DNA of 64,000 nucleotides from Alosa alosa (GCF_017589495.1 NC_063201.1:13059249-13123248), one strand, 5' to 3'; positions 23,232 through 34,294 are shown, counted from the first letter of the stretch. A program made the numbers and translations. Notes: a model not told the origin generated them from the letters alone.

Positions 23232-24830
23232 CCTATAGCTAGCCACACAAAAAATGAATGATAGCCTACTAAATCTCTGCTTAGCATGCTTCTCCGCTTA
23301 GCATTCTAATAACAGAAGGAGCACATTTATGTTGACCACTACAACATGACTCATTATGTCTGTAACTCTATAAAACACTTACTTTCATAAAGGATGCAAA
23401 CCATCCAGCACATACACATGGAAACCGATATTTTAGGTACTTGGCCACAAACTCAAAAGGTGTCTCTCTGAAGCTCTGTTTTAGAATCTTTGCTCTGAAT
23501 GCTGCGTTGCTAGGCAACATCAAATAAACGAAATGAGAGTCTTTTCAAGGTATTAAAAGTGTACGTGTGATTAAGAATGGATGTGTGTGGTTTGCAATTA
23601 GAATAAACAAGAAATAACATTTCCAATAATTTCCCATGATAAATTACATAATATTTGCACCTTTCTTACTTGTGAGGCTCACACATATTTAGTGAAATGT
23701 AATACAATGTTGCCACCTAGCGTTCAGATGTAGGCTATTTAACATTAACGTGACATTTCCGGCTTATTCTTTCGTCAACTCCATGCTTTTAGGAAAACAA
23801 TCTTTTTATCATAGTTCCCTCTTCAATGAGCGATTACCAGCTCGTTTTTGTAACAGAGATAGCTGTTTATTGTCCCTAGCTTTACAGAAACACCTATTCA
23901 TATTAATACGTATGGAGTGCTGCCGACCACTGTTCATTACATGGCCCAGAATGCCTTGCATGACAAAACAACACAGTAAAACCTAAATGCCCGTAAACAT
24001 ATGAATTTGCATACTTGTAACATTTTTAATAATACTCTCCCATTATGATATTTAACAATAATGAAAAATTTCATTTGAATACCGTCAATGTGAAAATAAC
24101 TGTACTACGTCAGCAATAAATAACTAATGTTCTCCTTACTGTTTTGGTTCGTAAGTCCATACTATCCCATGGCTGAACAAGGATTTCATGATTGGGCAGG
24201 ATTGCCTGGAGAAATTGTGGCTGCCCAGAGACATTGTGCATACTTGGAAGGCATTGTGATAGATGTACAACTGCAAATGTGGAAGGTGATAGTTACCAAA
24301 TACGGGTGGGTGGTTTGCCAAATGCTGGAAACTTTTGAAATGTTTTCTCTTTTTTTTTAGCTTATGCACCCTCACATTGGAGTCCCGAGTTCAAATACAA
24401 TACAATCGATATGTGACAGTGTTCCTGAGATATGGACGACTTTCTGTTTCTGAGCGTCGCCGCCGATTTCGTTTGGCTGTGACGGGCAAACGCTTTTGAA
24501 AATCAAAAATCCTTCTGGTAACTTTTGTGAGGCTTGGTCCAAGGATAATGTACGTCAAGTTTCGTGGCGTTCGGACCAAATTTGTGACCTGTGAAAATTT
24601 AGTTTCGCTTTCTGTTCAATCCAATATGGCGGACGAACGACAAGCACACTTAATAAAACTTAAGAAGAACAATAAGTGTGCTGCTTTGCAAGCACACTTA
24701 ATAAATATTTTTAACAAAAACACTTCACTCACAATTATTGGCACCCCTGAAAAATATTATAAACAAGACCTAAAAGAAGCATTTTCCTATCTAATTTCAA
24801 TTTATTTAAGTTAATCCTCTAAAGCCCGCG
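23232..24830. other. Intronic sequence, no recognised gene
   Basis: Non-coding, AT-rich sequence right of the palindrome, within the gene B vWA7-vWA8 interval. Several small open frames are present (for example 24,127-24,360 plus strand) without a domain. The stretch 24,400-24,620 has higher GC and looks like part of a dispersed repeat. At 24,735 a tcacaattattggcacccctg end resembles a Tc1-like terminus. Confidence 0.35.
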
Positions 24831-25720
24831 GTCGAGGTTTACTTTCGACAAAATGCGATTACTGAATAAAGCGGCCGATTTAGTCAAATAGGGTGTCATA
24901 TTTCGTTCGACCTCCACTCCACTAGATGGCAGACATGTCATACGTCATCCCCGAGTCGAAAAAACGACATGCTTTAAAAAAAACTTTCTAGCTACAGGTG
25001 CATTGAATCAGTGCGTGAAATACCGGAGCTAGTGTGCGTGTGAGCCACTTTGTCAGAGCGATATTGTCAGCGTCAGCGGTATTTGCATTAGATTATCGTC
25101 TAATGGCATCAAAAAGTTTACCTGAAATGAAGTGTTGGGTCTTCTATTCGCGGACCCTGATTCTGAAGGGAATATCTGCCTTCAGAAAATGGCGGTGATT
25201 CGTTTAGTGAGGCTTCAGATCGTCCCTGCCTTGCAATGATGCAGCTGGACAAAGTGAAGTTTACTCCATAGTTTAGCTTACACCAAGCACAAACATTGAA
25301 TCGTTTGCCCAATATCACTGGTGGGAATAATGTTTCCGCGGGTTGGTGTTCATCGGGAAGTTAGCAGGGTGTTAGTGGTGTGGCCGAACGAGGGCTGGAG
25401 GTAGCCTAATATCCATAAGCGCTAGCTTCTGTCTTCTGAATGTGTGCCTCTCCGCTATCGCGGCGACAGTAACGTGGTGGAGCCTTTGTCTAATGCCACT
25501 GGGTATGTTAGGCGAGGTCGAAGTGCTCATAGGACAGTTAGGGGGGCATTAGAGGCAGTGTGGGGAGTCGCAATGAGAGGTGACAGTAGGCCTAGTCCGG
25601 AGCTCGCCAAATTCTCTCCACTTTCGGCGCGGCGTGAGGCAGATCTGGCCATGCTGCTCGCGAACAGGAGCAGAGGTGGTGACACAGGGCAGGGAGAGCC
25701 ATTAGGCCATGCATAGTCTA
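24831..25720 (+). other. CpG-rich segment, possible piggyBac-class remnant
   Basis: An island of higher GC and CpG content in an AT-rich intron. It begins after TTAA at 24,811-24,814, and near 25,130-25,180 one frame reads VLGLLFADPDSEG, recalling the acidic Asp/Ser N-terminus of fish piggyBac-like transposases. The frame is broken soon after, and no catalytic domain follows. A 90-codon frame at 25,444-25,716 is Arg/Gly-rich and unrecognised. An unmethylated CpG island is the alternative explanation. Confidence 0.3.
24919..24932 (+). promoter_or_regulatory. CTCF-consensus match
   Basis: CCACTAGATGGCAG agrees at every position with the vertebrate CTCF core CCASYAGRKGGCRS. It lies in the gene B large intron. 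Occupancy cannot be judged from sequence. Confidence 0.4.
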
Positions 25721-26409
25721 TCACAAGATGATGGGAATGCGGCACTGTATGGATAGGATATGGATATGGATAGTCATTATCTCTACAGCAAAAGGCCTGC
25801 TACAAAAAAAAAAATTGTCAGCCATTTATTAGTAATGATTTACACTGTTGATTATCTATTTCCCTGACCATTTTAGGACATGTGTTCTTTTTTGTGTGTT
25901 CATGTCCTTGTGATGTGTGTGTGTCTTTGTCAGCTAAGAAAAAAAAAAAAAAAAACATCAACAAAACAACAAAAAGAAAACAAATACTAACATTGTCTCT
26001 TGTCTTGTCTCGTCATCTCACTCCTGATCTGTGCCTTGCCGTGGCAAGTGAGCTTTTGAACTAAACAGGTCTTGTCTACTTGTGTTTTGTGTGTCATCTG
26101 AATAATATATATGTGCCCCATACATGGAATCAGAGTGCCAACTGTATGTAGTAAATGGAAAATCTCTACAGCAAAAAGGCCAGCCTACCGCTACATGCAT
26201 TTGGTTTGTTTCTGCCATTTATTAGTAATGATTTATACAGTTTGTTTACTACTTACCTATTTACCTGAGCATTCAGTATTGTCCAATATAGCAATACAGA
26301 AGGTGAGGGACATTTTGGGGAAAAAGAAGTGGTGCATTTTATCATTCAAACATGCAACTTTTCATGAAAATTCTATAATCCAAGATGGCCACCACCATAT
26401 GACGTCATA

Positions 26410-26900
26410 ATATGCAAACCTGGATCTCCAACACACATCCTCTACATACTTACAGCACACTGCCCCCACCTACCCACACACACACTACAGTCACTGCTCC
26501 ACTCCCCTCCCGCCCACACACACATCTTCACTGACATCACTCACATACATCACATACAGTACTCTGCTTGCAATAGTAAGTCCCTGCCCCCCCACATACA
26601 CAGCACATTATTTCATCAGGAAGCTTCTCCACACACACATCCCCAACATACTTACAGCACACTGCCCCCCAAATACACAGCACATTGTCTCATGAGGAAG
26701 CTTCTCCAACACACATATTGCACACTGCCCTCTCCCCACATACACAGCACACTATCCCATCTCCCTGTCATCCCCCAACACACACACCAAGACCCCTGGC
26801 AGTTGGGTTAGCCCCCCTTGAGCTGTGGATCTGCCCAAGGTTTCTTCCTTGGTGGGGAGTTTTTCCGTGCCCCTGTTGCTCTTGGGTGCTCCTTGTTGGT
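26410..26900. repeat. Pyrimidine- and CA-rich degenerate repeats and fish repeat tail
   Basis: Repeated blocks of tacttacagcacactgcccc and caggaagcttctcca occur three or four times between 26,430 and 26,720. They are followed at about 26,825 by ctgcccaaggtttcttcctt then ggggagtttttccgtgcccc, a motif seen in a common teleost dispersed repeat. No coding content. Confidence 0.5.
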
Positions 26901-27084
26901 GCCCCCACCCAATCCCAATCCTCCCCACCTTTTTTTATGCAGCCCTTGCCCTTAATCTACTAAACCCCTCTTCTACTGCACTTTTACCCCCCACCATTAA
27001 TGCACAAATGGGCTGACACCAGACATAATTTCACTGTATTTCTTACTTCCAGTAACTATATGTATGTGACAATAATCTTCCTTG

Positions 27085-27265
27085 TATCCTTGTAACTTTT
27101 TTTTGCGATTTGGGGGCCCAGCCATTGAAGTGAAATGGAGGGGGCCAGAAACAATTTTTTCCCGTAAAAGTCTAGTGGGGCTACATACCCACCAAATTTC
27201 ATGTGCCTTGGTGGTTCTGTGTCTCGGTATTGTTGACCAAAAATTCAGGAAGTAGATGACGGAAA
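27085..27265. repeat. Third copy of the 46.6/53.9-kb repeat family
   Basis: gggggcccagcc, ccgtaaaagtctagtggggc, tacccaccaaatttcatgtg and gaccaaaaattcaggaagta match, in the same order, the outer part of the inverted arms at 46,563-47,471 and 53,037-53,949. It is a truncated copy in the orientation of the right arm. Confidence 0.75.
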
Positions 27266-27790
27266 AAAAAAACTTTTTCACACATGCAACATTTTTAGGA
27301 CTTTGGTGACCCACCTCTCACCCAAACAGTAAGGAATGTTAATTCTGCCTCCAGAATTGTGTAGTACAGGCTACAATGAACTACCACACCAGCTTCCAGA
27401 ACGTTTATTAGAACAGACGTTCCAAAAATGGCAAAGGATGAAATGTGAAATTCCAATGTGTCAATTAGGGCCGTGGCACCCGAATTTCAATTTTCAATGC
27501 AAACCGTTTGAGATATTGACCTGAAACTTCAGATTCCTTTGTTTGGTAACATAAGGCATAGTTTCACTGCTTTTCAGCAAAATCTGATAGGTACCATGTA
27601 CATGATACCCCGATATTGGCTGTTTTCACATGGAATGACCCAATAAGCATGGTCTGAATACTCTTTTCAGAAACCAAGGCCTCTAGAACATACACAAAGG
27701 TGTCAGTAGTGTAGATAAAACTAAACAAGAAGAAACCCCGCTGAAATGAGGGGCACCTGAGACTGTTCATTAATTTAAAAAAGGACTTAC

Positions 27791-28365
27791 GTGGTTTATG
27801 TCTTTACAAAGCTCACTGGAGATGTCCTTGTGCAGGACCTCCAAAGCATTATAGTTGGGCACATAAAACACCCTTCTTCTCTCTCCTCCAGTCATGATCT
27901 GCAGCTCACTCTCTGTGGCACCTGCCACACCAATGGCATATATCATGATCCCATAACTCAGGATCTCTTTAGACCACACAGGCAGCACAACAGGATCTGT
28001 GGCTGCTCCAGTAATGACGAAAAGGATCTGAGTTACGTCCTGCTCGCGACGGCCGCCATGTTGTTTTCCAAATAAGTCCAGTGCATAGCGAAGGGCAGCA
28101 CCTGTGTAACTGTTTCCACCTGGTATTCTAATGGTTGTTATGGCTGTTCGTACCTCCTTTGCGGTAGTGTACTGATTTAGAGTGAACTTGGACTCTGCGT
28201 CGTCCGAGTAGATGATGGCACCAAACCGGACCAGGTTCTCTCCAACAGTTGTGCTACTCACAAGTGAGGTCATTAAGCGTTGCATGCTCTTGTATTGATC
28301 CACACTAATACTGCTGGAGCCATCAACAAGGAAGATCATGTCTGCCACCTCTGTCCTTCTGCAGT
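27791..28365 (-). CDS. Gene B vWA7 exon
   Basis: The acceptor CTTTTAG precedes 28,365; the exon starts (x)-C-R-R-T-E-V-A-D-M and encodes an intact vWA domain. MIDAS is D-G-S-S-S, with GNSYTG supplying the Thr. The usual ITDG reads ITGA, so the third metal-site Asp is lost. It ends after ELCKDINH at a strong GTAAGT donor. That donor is phase 0, unlike the phase-1 junctions between the other vWA exons, so the next exon should be phase 0, which the exon at 9,249 is not. Confidence 0.8.
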
Positions 28366-28432
28366 CTAAAAGGGAGTAGAAACAAAACAATTCCCCTTAT
28401 TCACCCGGCGGCCAGAACAAGGCTAAAGGGTA

Positions 28433-28616
28433 CACTTGCCATTACACCTCAGTCCAGCAGATGGTGGTGGTACTTTGCAACTCTGTTTGCAAACTGCCAA
28501 AAAAAAAAGTTTACCGAAAAAGAAGGGTTTACTGGCCTGTTCTTTTTCTTCAGTGAGTTTTTCAAACGGAGTGCATTACCACCACCATCTGCTAGACTTA
28601 GGTGTAATGGCAAGTG
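28433..28616. mobile_element. Mariner-type MITE with TA target sites
   Basis: A 184-bp element bounded by TA (28,431-28,432 and 28,617-28,618). Inverted termini cacttgccattacacct extend about 40 bp through cagcagatggtggtggta. Non-coding; TA duplication and size fit a Tc1/mariner-derived MITE. It lies in the intron upstream of vWA7. Confidence 0.85.
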
Positions 28617-28685
28617 TATAGTGAGATATTGTGTCTGTGTGTGTGAAAAAGTATTGCTTGAGAATACGATTGCATGGTAATGTAC

Positions 28686-29080
28686 TAGGGCAGCACGATT
28701 TGGGGAACATTTCTACTTGCGATTTTTCTGACATATTGCAATTACGATTTGCGATATGATTTTTGAATGTGAATGATCTGATTCAGTTCAATATTCCAAA
28801 TGTCTCTAATTTTTGACACCCCTGATTCGTGACCACGACCAGTGCACAAGAAGCACAGAACCCCCTGACCGACTGTAAAGCTCACCAATCAGAATTTCTG
28901 TACCCTTCACTATACACACCCACCAACCAGAAGTGGCACAGTCAAGGTGGATGACATGAATATAAAAGTAATACATATGTGACAAGATTAACTGTGCATG
29001 ACTATTTGTATTGCGTTTAGGTAATTTGAGTTGGTTCATATTGCAATTACAATTGCGATTGAAATAATTCTGCAGCCCTA
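28686..29080. mobile_element. Non-autonomous hAT-like element
   Basis: The termini tagggcagcacgatt and (inverted) tagggctgcagaatt match the very common fish element beginning agggctgcacgat. Subterminal gcgat/ttgcaatt motifs are mirrored on both sides. About 395 bp, non-coding; no clear target-site duplication. Confidence 0.65.
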
Positions 29081-29395
29081 TTGCACAAAAGAATATTTTG
29101 TATAACAACAATGTCAATGGACAAAACTCGTCTGTGGACAGTTTCTTGGATTAATCCTAATACTTGTCCAAAAGGATTAAATATCCTTTAGGGAAGATAG
29201 TCTTTGTTTTCTTTCAGTCTTGCCTTAATTCATGTATGGGAAAACGTTTTACTTTTGTCATTAATTCGATAACAATGAAGAAAAGAAGAAAGGACAGGAA
29301 AAATAATAGAGAATAGAGAACTGTTCAGGTGCTCTTTCTTTTTTGAAAAAAAAATTCAAGCATTGGTCATCTCACTGGGGACTGCAACCACTTAC

Positions 29396-29955
29396 TAGTG
29401 TCAGGATGACAGATCTTATAGAAGATCTTATCCTCCAAAACCTGGAGGCCATCAAAGTCTCTCTCTGTATACACCCTGTCTGTGATGCCACTGATTTCAT
29501 TCAGCTGGGTTATATTGGCGCTGTCCACACCAATGGAGTAGATGATAATATTTTTGTCCCTCAGAGCCTGCGCAGGCAACTTAACGGCATCTTGGGCTTC
29601 ACCATCTGTGATGACGATCAGGATCTTTGGGACATTGAGGCGCCCGCCCCTTGAGGTGTCAAAGTACTGGGAGGTAAAGCTGAGAGCTTGACCAGTCAGA
29701 GTTCTCCCACCCAGTTGCTTCATGGAGTTCACTTTCTGCACAAGGTCATTTTGGGTTTGGGGGCTGTCAAGAGAAAACTCCTCGTTCTGGACGGTGCTGA
29801 ACTGCAGCACCCCCATGCACACAGAGTCTGGCCCAATGACCCGGCCAGCGTAATTGTGTTGTTGATGAAAGCCTTCATCTTGAGGAAGTCTGCAGGGTGA
29901 ATGCTTCCAGAACTGTCCACCAGAAATATGACATCAGCCAGCATTTCCTTGCATG
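29396..29955 (-). pseudogene. Gene B vWA6 exon, frameshifted
   Basis: The acceptor ATGCAG precedes 29,955 and the exon starts (x)-C-K-E-M-L-A-D-V-I-F-L-V-D-S-S-G-S, an intact MIDAS. Near 29,848 (around ctggccgggtc on the minus strand) the reading frame changes by one base. The remaining vWA sequence (VCMGVLQFSTVQNEEF, ITDGEAQD, IIIYSIGV) continues in another frame. The exon is 560 nt, not a multiple of three as phase 1-1 requires, consistent with a single-base loss. The donor is A|GTAAGT. Confidence 0.8.
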
Positions 29956-30056
29956 CTGCATGGGAGAAATCAAAGCTTGGGCAAACCAATTCACAGTGCA
30001 CAGGACACAGTTTGAAAAAGTCATACACTTCAATCATAAAAACACATTTTGTTCAC

Positions 30057-30621
30057 CTGTTTGAGAGAATATGTCTGTCACAATATCATCCTTGACTGGT
30101 CTAAGTGCATGAAAGTTATTGACGAAGAACCTCCTCTTCGGATCACCGCAAATGTCCAGCAGCTTGTCGTTATTGGCATCCTTCACCCCAATGGCATAAA
30201 TGGTGATGCCCTGTTGGCGTAATCTCTCTGCTGCCCTTTTCACAACTTCATTGTCCTGTGACTCCCCATCTGTTATTACAATGAGGTACCTGGGTACCTT
30301 ATCACCATGACTCTTTTCAGCCTCCTCAAAATACGGGCTCATAAAATTTAAAGCGGCACCTGTATAAGTGTCACCTCCAGTTTGTTTGATAGCATCCACA
30401 GCCTTCTCCAAAGACTTTTTGTCTGTGTAATCGGCCAGGTTGAACTCCAGGTTAGGTCTGGTTGAGAACTTTGCCAGACCAACACGTACCTGGTCTGGTC
30501 CAATAGGAAACATCCGAATGAATTCCAAAACAAACTTTCATTCGGCCAAAATCCTCATAGGGAATGCTGGATGAGTAGTCAATCAAAAAAAATAAATCTG
30601 CTTCCTCTGTTTGGACACAGT
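30057..30621 (-). pseudogene. Gene B vWA5 exon, frameshifted and acceptor lost
   Basis: vWA sequence starts C-V-Q-T-E-E-A-D-L-F-F-L-I-D-Y-S-S-S. The frame breaks just after RMK near 30,535 and resumes as FVLEFIRMFPIGPDQ in another frame, consistent with loss of two bases (exon length 565). The later part is intact (GGDTYTG, ITDGESQD, ITIYAIGV). The acceptor position reads TTTTGTCTTGTAA instead of ending in AG. A downstream CAG|AGGAAGC, 15 nt inside the exon, is in phase and could substitute, dropping the conserved Cys. The donor is CAG|GTGAAC. Confidence 0.8.
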
Positions 30622-30739
30622 TTACAAGACAAAAAACCCACAGAACATAATTACTATAAAAATACACAACCCTGGGACTATTTACATTTTATTTCATGTC
30701 ATAAATGTATCACTTTCAAGCACTGCTGTAGACACTGAC

Positions 30740-31353
30740 CTTGTTTCATTGGTGGTGGTGGGGGTGGTTTCGTAATTTCACGGCAAATTCTTTTTGCCAG
30801 ATTTGCTTCCATTGACTTAAGTTTCACAAAATCATCAATGAATACCACATAGTTCCTAACTGGGTCGGTGGCTATCTCTCGCAGTTCATTCCAGATGCAT
30901 TTTAATACCCACTGCATAGACTTTAACTCTAAATCCGCTTTAATTTCAGAGCTGGACCACTGGCGTTATCGTGAGACACACCGTCTGTGATTATTACAGC
31001 AATCTGTTGCACACCACTGTCACGCCGGCTGCCCCTCTCCTTGGTAAACATGTTGTTCGTTGCAAATGTCAGAGCTTTCCCTGTGTATGTATTGCCCCCA
31101 TGGTATGGTAGCAGCTTTATGCTCTGCAAAGTATCAATTTTATTATCATATGTGTTCAAGTAGAACTCGGGACGAGGGTCATCGCTGTAAGTGGCTAAGC
31201 CCACCCTCACACCCTTTGAGCTGATATCAAAGTCTTTGAGAATTCTTGACATGAATGCCCACATCAGCTGGAAGTTGTGTACTGAAGCATGATTAATGCT
31301 GCTGGATTCATCTACTATGAACACAATGTCTGCTACTTTGGCTGTTGTACACT
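30740..31353 (-). pseudogene. Gene B vWA4 exon, two frameshifts
   Basis: The acceptor TTTCAG precedes 31,353; the exon starts E-C-T-T-A-K-V-A-D-I-V with MIDAS D-E-S-S-S, GGNTYTG and ITDGVSHD. After LKLKRI (about 30,945) the frame shifts and continues as VKVYAVG. Near 30,918 it shifts again and continues as WNELREIATDP. The exon is 614 nt, one base short of the phase-1 multiple, matching the net of the two shifts. A Pro-rich end (KPPPPPPMKQ) precedes the GTCAGT donor. Confidence 0.8.
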
Positions 31354-31680
31354 CTGAAACACAGATGGCAAGATGGCATTAAATGAAAAAGTAAACAATG
31401 CATGTAAAGCCAGATATAAACAAACAATTCAGTTATAGAAACCAACGTCTTAATTAATGTACTAAAAAGGGTTTGGGTTTGTTGGTGAATGCAATACTAA
31501 TATTAGCCAGCAGAGACTGCTAACTGCTAACATAATATTTAAGTAGTGATCCACAGAGAGAGCAAAGTTTGTGTCTGTGAAGTACAACTTTGTTTTGTGA
31601 TTTCTTTACAATATATGGTAAAACTGGAGTGTATATTTCAGACAAATAAATCATCATAAATACATTTTAACACTACTTGC

Positions 31681-32235
31681 CAGTTTTAACAGTGGCATCA
31701 GCAGTCTTGTCAACAGCAGCCTTGATGTCTGTTATTGTCTGATGAGTTGATTGTCCAAAATAGATATAAGGGTCTGTTGCAATGGTCTGAAGCTCCACTC
31801 GGTCAGCTTGGCCAAGCCCAACAGTAAGTACAGTCACGCCTTGTTCTTTAATAACTCATGACGCTTTGATCACATTGTCATCTGATTTCCCTGATGTTAT
31901 GAGCACCAAATATGGTTTAAATCCACGGGCTCCATACTCCGAATTGAAAAAATTATGGTGGGCATAGGTTATTGCCTCTCCAGTGTTACGCGTCCGACTT
32001 CCCCTTAATCTCCATTTTTTCAAATAGTCCATGATATCAGATCTTGTGTTGAACTGGTTCATCTTGAAATCCACTTTGACAGTATCACCAAACTGAGCCA
32101 GGCCCATACGATTGCCGTCAATGTTTATGCTGAGTTGGTTGGAAAGTCGAATAAGCATTTGTTTTATGACCTGAATCTGTGACTGAGCCGAACTGTCCAC
32201 AAGAAAGAAAATATCAGCATATCTTGGTGTTAGAT
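31681..32235 (-). pseudogene. Gene B vWA3 exon with in-frame TGA
   Basis: The acceptor TTTCAG precedes 32,235; the exon starts (x)-L-T-P-R-Y-A-D-I-F-F-L-V-D without the conserved Cys. The MIDAS is D-S-S-A-Q, so the last Ser is missing. The length (555 nt) preserves phase 1, and the reading frame is continuous except for TGA at 31,858-31,856, between IKAS and VIKEQG. The context TCATGAG would be a CpG Arg codon (CGA) before a C-to-T change. The donor is G|GCAAGT, a GC donor in the correct phase; the nearby GT is out of phase. Confidence 0.8.
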
Positions 32236-32421
32236 CTGAAACAAGTTATAAAAGAGAGGACTTAATAATCCAATTCGATAAAATCATACATTAGACAGAG
32301 AAGGAGAGAATGATGTTTTAATATTAGAACGTGTATTAAAGATGTATTAATATTAAATAATGTATATTTTTAATGTTGCTAATATCGAGACCAAATTGAT
32401 CTGTAGGTGTCAAAGCATTAA

Positions 32422-32714
32422 AGGGACACCAGGCAAGCCTGATGCTTTTTCTCTACGAAACTCCCCCTCGCTCGGTCTGAAGCTCTTTTCCTTTTCTTTG
32501 CGTCTTCAAGGGTTGAAGGGTTTTTGCTGCTTCTTCGCCGGCTCTGCCATTATACACACGTTTGCAACAATATAGCGTTTCGTTAGCCTGCCTCTGTGCT
32601 GTAAACTGATCCTGCTCCGGTCGGCGGGTAGGATACACCGAACTTGCAAGTGGGATTTTATATACCGACTTACGAAGATGATTAATTAACACGAAAACGT
32701 TGCCTGGTGTCCCT
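32422..32714. mobile_element. piggyBac-like MITE with TTAA target sites
   Basis: TTAA at 32,418-32,421 and 32,715-32,718 flanks inverted termini agggacaccaggcaa. The element is 293 bp and non-coding. TTAA duplication suggests piggyBac-type mobilisation. It sits in the gene B intron about 20 nt beyond the vWA2 donor, so the open frame of vWA2 reads into it. Confidence 0.85.
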
Positions 32715-32736
32715 TTAAGAAAATAATAAACTATAC

Positions 32737-33318
32737 CCTCTGCTTGGGCATTCACAGCGGTGCAAACTGATTTCTGCATACTGTCTATTACGTTCTGCAG
32801 CTCCTGGTAGTTGTTGATGCCTACCAAGAAACGCTCACTAGGTTTGTTGGCAACAGATTGCAGCTGTTTGGCATCATAGTTGCCAACACCAATGGCGTAG
32901 ATGACAATCCCCAATCTCCGCAATATTAGGGCTGGTCCTGCCACGTAATCAGAGGATTCGCCGTTTGTGATCACAATGGCAATCTTTGGGACGTTAGCTC
33001 GGCTGCCTCCTTCCGGGATAAAGTACTTATTCTGAAGGAAGGTGAGGCCCTTTCCCAAACAAGTTCCTCCTTGATGGAACTGGAGCTGGGCAATTTGATT
33101 AAGTACATCTCTGACGTTGTCATGATCCTTCAGCAGGAACTCCTGGTACGTGTCATCAGTGAACTGTGCTAGGCCTATGCGCACTTTGTCTGATGCTACA
33201 GTAAGTCCACTCACAAATGATTGAAGGAATTGCTTCGTCTGATTAAAGCTATCCACTCCAATGCTACTCGAGCCATCCACAAGGAACACAATATCAGCAA
33301 CGGTTGCCTGAATTTCCC
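32737..33318 (-). CDS. Gene B vWA2 exon with retroposon-derived acceptor
   Basis: An intact vWA domain: MIDAS D-G-S-S-S, GGTCLG in place of the usual T-G motif, and ITNG in place of ITDG. The only in-phase acceptor I find is CTCAAG|GGGAAATTCAG at 33,319. It lies inside the inverted gaatttcccctt(g)gggatcaataaag retroposon tail at 33,308-33,357. The first five residues (G-E-I-Q plus A) would thus be partly transposon-derived, and the Cys that opens the other vWA exons is absent. The exon ends G|GTATAG in phase 1. The alternative acceptor TTCAG|GCAACC is out of phase with the upstream exon. Confidence 0.75.
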
Positions 33319-33357
33319 CTTGAGGATCAATAAAGTATCTATCTATCTATCTATCTG
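33308..33357 (-). mobile_element. LINE/SINE 3' tail with ATCT repeat
   Basis: gaatttccccttgaggatcaataaagt followed by (atct)n is the characteristic 3' end of a common teleost retroposon. A second copy, gaatttccccttggggatcaataaag plus atctatct, is at about 57,380-57,418 in gene A. Here it abuts the vWA2 coding sequence. Confidence 0.75.
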
Positions 33358-33548
33358 AAATTATAAAAAGATGAATAAATTAATATTTATTTACAAGTTG
33401 AGCACTAGAGATAGCAGAGGATTTAGTAACCCAAGTATTGACATCAGAATGCCATTTAAAATGAAGTACAAAATGTTTCTCTTAACTTCTTTACTTTCTC
33501 ATAATAATTTAGTTTGATTCCTCTCTACTACGTCTGGTATTGCACTAC

Positions 33549-34157
33549 CTGTAGAAACCTGTGTGGTCTGCCGTTTGGCCTCCTCCACGTTGGTACACAG
33601 CACCTGGACGATGTTCTGAGAGATGCCCTGAAGAGCGCTGAAGTCAGAGACACTGTACACATGCTGGTCATGGGGCTCGGTGGCAATCTCCTTTAGCTGC
33701 TCATCGTTCGCATCTTTGATGCCGATTGTGTAAATGGTGATGCCCTGATTCTTCAGGTCCTTGGCATGTGGTTCAACGTTGTCCAGTGACTGGCCATCTG
33801 TGATGACCACAGCAATCTGGGGCACATTCTCTCCGGCACGGCTTCCTGCTCTTTGCACAAAGTGCTCCTTCAGGATGAAGTCCAGTCCCTTGCCAGTCTT
33901 TGTACCGCCACCCTGGTATGGCAGCTTGTCAATGTACTCGAGAATCTCTTGTTTATTCTGATAGGTGTTAAGGTTAAACTCTGTGCGGGGAGTGTTGCTG
34001 TATTGTGCCAGGCCAATGCGGACATGATCTGGAGCCACATCAAAGCTGGCTACCAGACTGTGGAGGAACTCCCGGATACGCTGGAAGTTCTGTGACCCAC
34101 TACTCCAGGAGCCATCAACCAGGAAGACAATATCAGCCACAGCCTCCTGTGTGCATT
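33549..34157 (-). CDS. Gene B vWA1 exon
   Basis: The acceptor CCCAG precedes 34,157; the exon starts E-C-T-Q-E-A-V-A-D-I-V-F-L-V-D and ends at ACAG|GTAGTG, phase 1 on both sides (609 nt). The MIDAS is complete: D-G-S-W-S, Thr in GGGTKTGKG, ITDGQS. The domain is intact and closely related to gene C exon 2; the last approximately 105 nt are about 95 percent identical between the two, the preceding approximately 140 nt only about 67 percent. Confidence 0.88.
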
Positions 34158-34294
34158 CTGGGAGAAAGATTCATTCTCATCAGTGAAAGAAAAGCAATCC
34201 GATTGACAGTTGTCATACTCAAATTGTTACCAGAAAGTGTCAGAAAGTTCCTGATAATCATAGGACATCTGTATTTTTTCGGAGATACATTTAC

